Assembly (NCBI GenBank): GCA_012270595.1
Contig: JAAXIA010000018.1
Span: forward strand, 1 to 7,793
Direction: 5' to 3'
Source: Rhodanobacteraceae bacterium
GTDB taxonomy: Bacteria; Pseudomonadota; Gammaproteobacteria; Xanthomonadales; Rhodanobacteraceae
Length of the DNA: 7,793 bases
Shown here: piece after piece, positions 1 through 5,900 of the stretch
How positions within the stretch are numbered: the stretch's first letter is position 1
How the letters are laid out: the number at the start of each line of letters is the position of its first letter
Notes under the pieces: generated by a model
The model's input: the letters and a program-made list of their open reading frames with translations, nothing else
The model's database searches: none
What the model was told of the DNA's origin: nothing
Translations under genes and position numbers: made by a program

Positions 1-350
<350 letters not shown>

Positions 351-357
351 AATTTTC

Positions 358-375
358 GACAGCCCGAAGGCTATC
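358..375 (-). other. UUCG-tetraloop hairpin in the rRNA leader
   Basis: The transcript GATAGCC-UUCG-GGCUGUC forms seven pairs, one of them G-U, closed by the very stable C(UUCG)G tetraloop. It lies only about eight bases before the estimated 5' end of mature 16S rRNA. I infer a role in leader folding or in positioning 5' maturation. A terminator is unlikely because no U run follows. Confidence 0.6.
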
Positions 376-431
376 TATCTTTCTGAAGGGTTATCCCAAC
401 TTAAAACGTCATTGCTGACTGACTTTATGTT

Positions 432-479
432 GGCCCTTGCATTGATGGACAGTTTCCTGAAAATCCACTGCAAGGCGCC
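432..479 (-). other. Long stem-loop in the 16S leader
   Basis: On the minus strand CCTTGCA (469-475) pairs perfectly with TGCAAGG (435-441). An outer GGC/GCC pairing can be added across a one-base bulge. Inside, TGGA pairs with TCCA, and CAG-GAAA-CTG caps the structure with a GNRA tetraloop. This is probably a folded leader element upstream of the 16S processing stem. The 3' side of that processing stem lies outside the window. Confidence 0.55.
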
Positions 480-485
480 CACACA
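477..485 (-). promoter_or_regulatory. boxC-like element of the rRNA leader
   Basis: TGTGTGGGC lies 14 bases downstream of boxA and matches the TGTGTGGGC that follows boxA in E. coli rrn leaders. It supports the reading of this leader as an antitermination region. Confidence 0.6.
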
Positions 486-499
486 AGTCATCTGCGCAC

Positions 500-513
500 A
501 CTGTCAAAGATCA
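500..513 (-). promoter_or_regulatory. boxA antitermination site of the rRNA leader
   Basis: TGATCTTTGACAGT differs only slightly from the E. coli rrn boxA (TGCTCTTTAACAAT). boxA RNA binds NusB-NusE (S10) and makes RNA polymerase resistant to Rho while it copies the untranslated rRNA operon. The position, about 150 bases ahead of 16S and inside the leader, is as expected. Confidence 0.8.
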
Positions 514-527
514 CAACCTTTTCAAAC

Positions 528-545
528 CATCATCTTGAGATGATG
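528..545 (-). promoter_or_regulatory. boxB-like hairpin of the rRNA leader
   Basis: CATCATC and GATGATG form a perfect seven-pair stem around a four-base loop (UCAA in the transcript). It lies 14 bases upstream of boxA, which gives the boxB-boxA-boxC order of E. coli rrn leaders. The hairpin is seen directly; its naming as boxB rests on position. Confidence 0.55.
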
Positions 546-578
546 ATCCCGAGACCTTTCGTCGTCGAGAAGGTGAAC

Positions 579-606
579 ATCTTACACCAAGATTTCTGGC
601 TGTCAA
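579..606 (-). promoter_or_regulatory. rRNA operon promoter (-35/-10)
   Basis: A perfect -35 TTGACA (601-606) is followed after 16 bases by TAAGAT (579-584, four of six matches to TATAAT). The expected transcript start is near 572, giving a leader of about 220 bases before 16S. It is the best sigma-70 promoter in the window, and it lies upstream of boxB/boxA as an rrn promoter should. The bases after -10 (GTTCACC) are not strikingly GC-rich, so a stringent discriminator is not obvious. Confidence 0.8.
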
Positions 607-628
607 CACCTTGCATCAATTTTTTTAC
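607..628 (-). promoter_or_regulatory. UP-like A-tract upstream of the rRNA promoter
   Basis: GTAAAAAAATTGATGCAAGG sits directly upstream of the -35 hexamer. The A-run at about -45 to -55 is where the alpha-subunit C-terminal domains bind UP elements of strong rRNA promoters. The role is inferred from composition and position. Confidence 0.55.
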
Positions 629-692
629 GCCTGGCAATGAATCAGCCTGAAGATGATGCTTCCGCGGGAAGCTAATCCTGCGAAAGCTGGTT

Positions 693-718
693 ATTGTAGC
701 GCCAAAGTTTCCATTTGA
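693..718 (-). promoter_or_regulatory. Weak candidate second rRNA promoter
   Basis: TACAAT (693-698, five of six matches to the -10 consensus) has TTCAAA (713-718, four of six) as its possible -35, but the spacer is only 15 bases. Many rRNA operons have tandem promoters, so a second start about 90 bases upstream of the main one is plausible. The short spacer keeps confidence low. Confidence 0.25.
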
Positions 719-861
719 ACAGGGAGACAGGAGGTGATTTCCTGCATCTTTCGTCCAGTGCTGCACGCGCACTCGCTAAACTGCCTGCACACCGCACACC
801 TTTGCGAGCCAGCAAGCCTGCCCGCACCTTTGGCTAATCGTACTCAAAGACACAAGGCGCT

Positions 862-1281
862 TCACCAGCTTCCACTATTGGGCATCGAAACCCAAGGTTC
901 TTGCGGTGGTAAACACCCCTCTTGCAGCAATTCCACCGAAATCAGATCCGGCGAACGTACAAACGCCATATGGCCATCGCGGGGCGGGCGATGGATGGTA
1001 TAGCCCAGCGCCTGCAGATGCGCGCAAGTCGCGTAAATATTCTTTACTGCAAAGGCTATGTGACCAAAATGGCGTGCGGAACCATAATCTTCGGTGGAAT
1101 CCCAGTTATGGGTCAGCTCCAGCTCCGCCTCTGGACTTTCCTCGGCCGCGAGATAAACCAGCGTAAATTTACCTTCGGGGTTTTCTGTCCGCCGTACCTC
1201 GTAAAGCCCCAAACCTTCGCAGTAGAAGCGCAATGAAGCGTCAATATCACGCACACGCACCATAGTATGCAGGTATTTCAC
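862..1281 (-). CDS. gloA: Lactoylglutathione lyase (glyoxalase I)
   Basis: This VOC-fold enzyme turns the hemithioacetal of methylglyoxal and glutathione into S-lactoylglutathione, detoxifying methylglyoxal in the cytosol. The 139-residue protein is close in length to E. coli GloA (135). All four metal ligands of the family can be placed: H5 (MKYLHTM), E55 (LELTHNW), H74 (FGHIAFAV) and E117 (SVELLQ). ENPEGKF and ELTHNW match GloA landmarks. The start is GTG at 1281, preceded at six bases by a good ribosome site AAGGTGG. An in-frame ATG at 1323 would add 14 residues not seen in the family. The E. coli-like length, without the insertions of Zn-type enzymes, suggests the Ni/Co class, which is inference. 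The gene lies 96 bases after argD on the same strand. The usual DPDG near the last ligand is SPDL here, a small oddity. Confidence 0.9.
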   Translation of the reverse strand: MKYLHTMVRVRDIDASLRFYCEGLGLYEVRRTENPEGKFTLVYLAAEESPEAELELTHNWDSTEDYGSARHFGHIAFAVKNIYATCAHLQALGYTIHRPPRDGHMAFVRSPDLISVELLQEGCLPPQEPWVSMPNSGSW

Positions 1282-1287
1282 GACTAT

Positions 1288-1294
1288 CCACCTT
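1288..1294 (-). promoter_or_regulatory. Ribosome binding site deciding the gloA GTG start
   Basis: AAGGTGG lies six bases before the GTG at 1281. No comparable site precedes the in-frame ATG at 1323. The protein also begins M-K-Y-L-H-T-M as in other GloA proteins when read from the GTG. Confidence 0.75.
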
Positions 1295-1377
1295 AATATT
1301 TCTATGCAAATAGGAAACAGCATGATAACCGCTAAGACACGCGCACGGCATCTGCAAGCCCGACGAACGTGGCCACG

Positions 1378-2595
1378 CTACAACACAAAACTGGCCAGTG
1401 CTGCATGCAGTCGCCGCAAGCCTTCCATCATTTCCTGTTCGCTGATGGTAAGCGGCGGGACAAAGCGGAGCACATCAGATCCTGCCTGCAACAACAACAA
1501 GCCATGTGCAGCGGCCCGATCAAGCAGCTCACCAACTTTGGCCTTATAAGGCACATCCAGCACTGCGCCGATCATTAAGCCGCGACCACGTACTTCATCA
1601 AATACATGCAGTTGCTGCTTAATGGCAAGCAACCCATTGCACAGCTCTTTACTGCGACGCTCGACATTCGTACGCACCTGCGGTGAGCTTAATTTACGCA
1701 GTGCCACGCGCGCCACAGCGGCTGCCATTGGGTTGCCGCCAAAGGTGCTGCCATGGTCGCCATAACGCATCACCTCGGCCACCTTCGGACCGGCCAGCAT
1801 GGCACCTATTGGGAAACCGCAACCTAAGGCCTTGGCCAAAGTAAGAATATCGGGGCGCACCTGATCATGCGCACAGGCAAGCAGTGTGCCAGTACGCCCC
1901 ATGCCACATTGAATTTCATCAAGTACGAGCAAGGCGCCATGCGCGTCGCACAAAGCACGTGCACGTTGCAAAAACGCTGTTGTAGCCGGAACCACCCCCC
2001 CCTCTCCCTGCACCGGTTCCAGCATCACCGCCGCAATATCGTCGTCGGCAAAGGCGTTCTCCAAGGCTTCCATGTCGTTGAAATCAAGATAACGAAAACC
2101 TTCAGGCAACGGTTCATAACCCTCCTGATAGCAAGGCTGGGCCGTCGCCGTTAGTGACGCCAGCGTGCGACCATGAAATGAACCTTTGAACGTGATGATC
2201 GTGCGCTGTTCCGGCGCACGCTGTCGCATCGTCGCCCATTTGCGCACCAACTTGATCGCCGCCTCATTCGCCTCAGTACCCGAGTTGCACAGAAACACAC
2301 GCTCGGCAAAACCCGAGGCATGCACCAGTTCCTCCGCCAGCCGAAGCGGTGGCTCAGTGTAAAACACATTACTGACGTGCCAGAGCTTCTCTGCCTGTCC
2401 GGCCAATGCTTCCATCAAATCCGTATCTTGGTAACCCAGTGCGTTCACTGCGATTCCAGCGCCAAAATCAATGTAATCACGCCCATCACTGTCCCACAAC
2501 CGCGCCCCGCAACCATGATCGAGAATCAGTTCATGCGGCTTATACACCGGCAACCAGTAATGTCGACCCAAAGCGATAAGAGAAGAAGTCGTCAT
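1378..2595 (-). CDS. argD: Acetylornithine aminotransferase (class III, PLP)
   Basis: This cytosolic PLP enzyme converts N-acetylglutamate semialdehyde to N-acetylornithine in arginine synthesis; ArgD proteins often also make succinyldiaminopimelate for lysine. The 405-residue length is normal for the family. In order: SGTEANEAA (from 105, PLP phosphate loop), FHGRT (140-144, aromatic stacking plus likely substrate-binding Arg143), LDEIQCGMGRTG (Asp226 for the pyridine nitrogen, Gln229), TLAKALG with Schiff-base Lys255, STFGGNP (Thr284) and LRFVPPL with Arg377. The opening (LIALGRHYWLPVYKP) and other stretches closely resemble Xanthomonas ArgD as I recall it. The ATG at 2595 fits the family N-terminus, though its ribosome site is weak. 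A GTG 15 bases upstream has GGTGGAG at good spacing and would add five residues. The in-frame ATG at 2652 adds an unlikely Cys-rich extension. Gamma-aminobutyrate or succinylornithine transaminase is a less likely alternative. Confidence 0.92.
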   Translation of the reverse strand: MTTSSLIALGRHYWLPVYKPHELILDHGCGARLWDSDGRDYIDFGAGIAVNALGYQDTDLMEALAGQAEKLWHVSNVFYTEPPLRLAEELVHASGFAERVFLCNSGTEANEAAIKLVRKWATMRQRAPEQRTIITFKGSFHGRTLASLTATAQPCYQEGYEPLPEGFRYLDFNDMEALENAFADDDIAAVMLEPVQGEGGVVPATTAFLQRARALCDAHGALLVLDEIQCGMGRTGTLLACAHDQVRPDILTLAKALGCGFPIGAMLAGPKVAEVMRYGDHGSTFGGNPMAAAVARVALRKLSSPQVRTNVERRSKELCNGLLAIKQQLHVFDEVRGRGLMIGAVLDVPYKAKVGELLDRAAAHGLLLLQAGSDVLRFVPPLTISEQEMMEGLRRLHAALASFVL

Positions 2596-2683
2596 ATGTC
2601 CAGCAACCACGGTTATGTCTCCACCAGCTTGAACCAAGCAACACGAACACATCAGCGCCTGTTAATTCTATGTTAAAGCCATA
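2596..2683 (-). promoter_or_regulatory. argD upstream region; no convincing promoter
   Basis: Only 88 bases separate the ancestral end of the repeat gene (2684) from the argD ATG. TAGAAT (minus strand, about 2665-2670) is a possible -10, but no good -35 is found at 16-18 bases. No hairpin plus U-run terminator is seen. Either argD has a weak or activated promoter here, or it depends on transcription from upstream. Confidence 0.25.
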
Positions 2684-2861
2684 TCACCGCCTGGATGAAG
2701 AATGCCAGGGCAGGCTATGAAGACCAACATGTTTTATGTCTTTCATCACCGGCTTATCTGCGAGCTGTCGCTCTTGATAAACCGTACCCGCAAGGGAGAG
2801 TGATAAGTTATCCAGCAGCCCTGCGCATAGCCAAATGCCAATGATCTTGTTGAAGCCAGCA
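2684..2861 (-). pseudogene. Out-of-frame C-terminal tail of the repeat protein
   Basis: This stretch continues the giant repeat gene in another frame. If one base is removed from the GGG run at 2862-2864, the product reads NGLSG-AGFNKIIGIWL and then DNLSLSL. This lines up without gaps with the closing strand of module 2 (NGPSG-STFNGTILSIKL) and ends like module 3 (ANRLSLSL). The restored frame adds 59 residues and stops at TGA 2684-2686, giving 1702 residues in the window in place of 1661. The last 35 or so residues after LSLSL match nothing I recognise. A natural frameshift, programmed slippage and a sequencing or assembly error cannot be told apart from this one sequence. Confidence 0.75.
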
Positions 2862-2984
2862 CCCAGAGAGGCCATTCCCTTCGTTTACGTACCAATCGCT
2901 ACCATCATGGCGCGCAGGATAAGGCTGAAAAAATCCACTGCCACTGAATAAACGGCTAAGGCTACCAGTTATATCAAGCCGCTG
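2792..2984 (-). repeat. Collapsed fourth propeller: one unit plus closing strand
   Basis: After the fourth head only one repeat unit remains. It has a degenerate blade start (LDITGSL in place of LYVGGxF), then ARHDGSDW and GNGLSG. Across the frameshift it joins directly to the FN.xI...LSLSL segment that ends a full propeller. About six units are absent relative to modules 1-3. Deletion by recombination between units is the simplest explanation. A short capping module is the alternative. Confidence 0.65.
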
Positions 2985-5900
2985 CGTCGTAGGCAACGTC
3001 ACAATCTTGCGCTTGCCACCGCCAGATACCACCAATTTCTTGCGATGCGTTGCAGTACCCGACACATTGCCAGTGGCATGCAGATAGACATAGCAGTGCT
3101 TCCCGCGACCCAGTCTGCCTGACAACGCTCCGCAGCGATCAGGGCATTGCGCTGGTGTACACCATGCCATGGTTCCGTCATGACTACCGTCATAACGCCT
3201 GAAATAACCCGCCAGATCCTGCGCATCAACGACAAGATCGTTAATGTCAACCTCCCCTGTGTTTACCACCTTGAATCTTGTCACAGTGGGTCGCCTAAAG
3301 GTGCTATCCAGCCTCACTGTGAAATACGTGCCACTCTCCGGGCTGGGAACGGGCGGCACCTTCCCTGGCAAAGGTGATGCGGGGGGCGGAAACGGACCAG
3401 CACCAGGACCAGGGAAGGCATCAAGGCTTAAGCTCAACCGGTTGGCCAGCTTGATCCCACGCACCGCGCTGTTGAACAAGGTACCACCAAGCGGACCGCC
3501 AAGCACGCTCCAGCGCGCATCACCAGGCGTATAGCGGGCAACATAATACTTACCAAGGCCATTATCGAAGAAACCACCGGCATACAGATGCCCTGCGCTG
3601 TCTACTGCCAGGGAAACAATGGCTCCATTAAATGGAGCCCAGCGCGGACCGGCGCCAAGATCATTCCAGGTGCCGTTGTGGACGTTGTAATGAGCCACAT
3701 GCCGTTGCCCCAACACGCCGAAATTGCCTGCCGCATAGAGATCTTTCCCATACCCGGCAAGGGCGTAAATCCGGTCATTGAACGAGGCCACAACGGGGCC
3801 TGAACCTAAATCGCTCCAGATGCCAGTGTTACCAATATAGCGGGCCAGATGGCGCTTGTCGGACACCCCAAAGTTCCCCGCCGCATACAGGTCTCCATCA
3901 TCGTTCACCAGAGCATAAATCGTATCATTAAAAGGTGCCGCACTGGGCCCAGTGCCAATGGTGCTCCAAGTGTTACTGATGGCATCGTACTTGGCAACGG
4001 TATGTTTACCTGAAACCGTAAAGGCACCGGCCACATAAAGATCACCCTCTTCATCCCAGGTCGAGGCAAAAATAGTGTTATTAAGCGCCGCAACACCACG
4101 GGGGCCTAGATCGCGCCAGCTTCCACCACCATCGTAGCGGACAATAGAGTGATTCAGGTTATGACTGGTAAAGCGCCCGCCCGCGTACAGCCTGCCGGAG
4201 CCATCCATGCTTAAAGAAAACACGCTCGCGTCAAAGGGATACGCACCGGGCCCGGTGCCGAGGTCGTACCAACGGCTGCCATCATAACGCGCAAGGTAGT
4301 GGTGCTTTCCATCGTTAAAATCACCGCCAGCATACAGCCTCCCTTCACCATCCACGGCCAGCGCCAGCGCTGTTGCGTTCCATGCCATCCCAGGTGGCCC
4401 ATCGCCCAGACTACTCCAGTGATAACCATCATACTGCGCCACATAGCGCTTGCCAGCACGATTGGTAAAGTTCCCCAGCGCGTAAAGCACAGGCGTATTG
4501 CGCACTTTAACAACCCGGCGCCTGCCCGCCGCCATGACGATCAATTTCCTGGTCTGCTCCCTGCCCAGAACCGGTTTGTCTGTCGCATGCAGGTACACAT
4601 AGCAGCTCTGTCCAGGCCCAAGTCTGCCGGACAAGATCGCGCAGCGCCGCGGGCAGCGCGCCGGCGTACACCACGGTCCCACCGGAGTCGCGCCATTGCT
4701 GCCATTATAACGACTGACATACCCATCCAGATCCGCATCGTCAACAGCCAGATCACTGATCTTTGTTTCACCGCTATTTTGAATTTTAAGTCGTTCAACC
4801 GCCGGCGTGCCAAAGTCGCGATCTATCGTCACCGAAGGCGCGACCGACACCCGCTTTGCCCGCGTAGAGGGAGCAAGGAAAGCATTGCTTCTTTCCGCTG
4901 ACGAAGCGTCGGCGCGCCTGCTGTTCTCGGGTAGCGCCCGAGACACGCTCATGCTTGAACCAAGCAGATTGTCGAGTTTTATGCTAAGGATGGTACCATT
5001 AAAAGTTGACCCCGAGGGTCCATTGCCCAGATTGCTCCAGCCGCCACCTGATCCTTCTTTATACCTGGCGACAAATTGTTTCCCTCCAGTACTTGCCAAT
5101 CCGCCAACATATACGCTTCTGGAGAAGATTACATTATCAATGACCATAGCATAGATAGGGGCATTAAATTTAGCGCCCGTCGGTCCATCACCACAGTCTT
5201 TAAAATGATTAAAGACGGTATTTGTAAGGACTAAATATGGGCGCCCATGACTATTGGTAAAAGTGCCCATGAAGTAAATATTTGAATTGTCCCCTTTGAC
5301 CATGACATTTATATCAGCGTTATAATTCATTCCTTTCTTATACCACTTCCCTGAGTAATAAGAATATTCGAGAATACCAGAATGGTTACCCGAGAAAGAA
5401 CGTGTCGTACCCATATAGAGGTAATTGTAAATCGAAATTAAAGAAAAGAGATAGGCATGAATACCAGGATACCTACCTTTATCAGACCAGGATTTGGAGG
5501 CCATTGAGTAATTGGCGAGATAGGTTCCAATGCTATAATTGGCTAATACAAAGATCTCTCTGGTTCCGTATCTGTAGTTTTTGTAAAAGAGCAAGGATTT
5601 AATATCATAACGAAACGGAGTCGCTGTTGGGCCAGTGCCAATACTATTCCAGGAGCTACCATCGTATACTGCAATATAATGGTTATATTTACTATCTGAA
5701 AAAGCGCCACCTACATACAACCGGCCTTTATCATCAAAAGTTGAAGCATAAATAGCACCGTTTAACGACGTACGAATATTAGTCCAACTACTACCATTGT
5801 ACCTGCCGATTTTCTTGTAGGCAAAGATATTATCTGTATACATATTGCCCAAAGCATAAACATTGCCAAACACATCAACATTCAAGATGTTAATATTCCC

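Larger units (their letters stand above)
607..861. other. Non-coding region between gloA and the rRNA promoter
   Basis: No convincing gene, tRNA or terminator is seen here. Apart from the UP-like tract it holds a TACAAT hexamer at 693-698 (minus strand) and a small hairpin at 728-744 with the anti-Shine-Dalgarno core in its loop. Together with the 351-606 leader and promoter it makes up a roughly 510-base stretch without protein genes. Confidence 0.6.

Noticed and set aside
530..772. 80-codon minus-strand open frame across the rRNA promoter and upstream region
   Set aside because: It overlaps the promoter, boxB hairpin and UP tract, and the product shows no family features. It is chance coding space.
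734..1003. Plus-strand 89-codon open frame beginning at a perfect AGGAGGTGAT
   Set aside because: The ribosome-site sequence overlaps the GTG start itself, so spacing is impossible. The frame runs into gloA antisense and has no recognisable product.
1282..1323. Extension of gloA to the in-frame ATG at 1323
   Set aside because: GTG at 1281 has a good ribosome site at six bases and gives the family N-terminus. The extra 14 residues are unlike GloA.
2596..2652. Extension of argD to the in-frame ATG at 2652
   Set aside because: The added 19 residues are Cys-rich and have no counterpart in ArgD proteins. Family similarity starts at about the ATG at 2595.
2688..2708. Hairpin CCTGG...CCAGG as a terminator before argD
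   Set aside because: The stem has only five pairs, a ten-base loop and no U-run on either strand, and it lies in the ancestral coding tail.
2684..2875. A separate 63-residue gene in front of argD
   Set aside because: Its first half aligns with the closing strand of the propeller modules, so it is the displaced tail of the large gene and not an independent gene.
4299..4901. 200-codon plus-strand open frame opposite module 3
   Set aside because: It is the antisense shadow of GC-rich repeat coding sequence. The product is rich in Arg/His/Pro without domains, and there is no supporting ribosome site.
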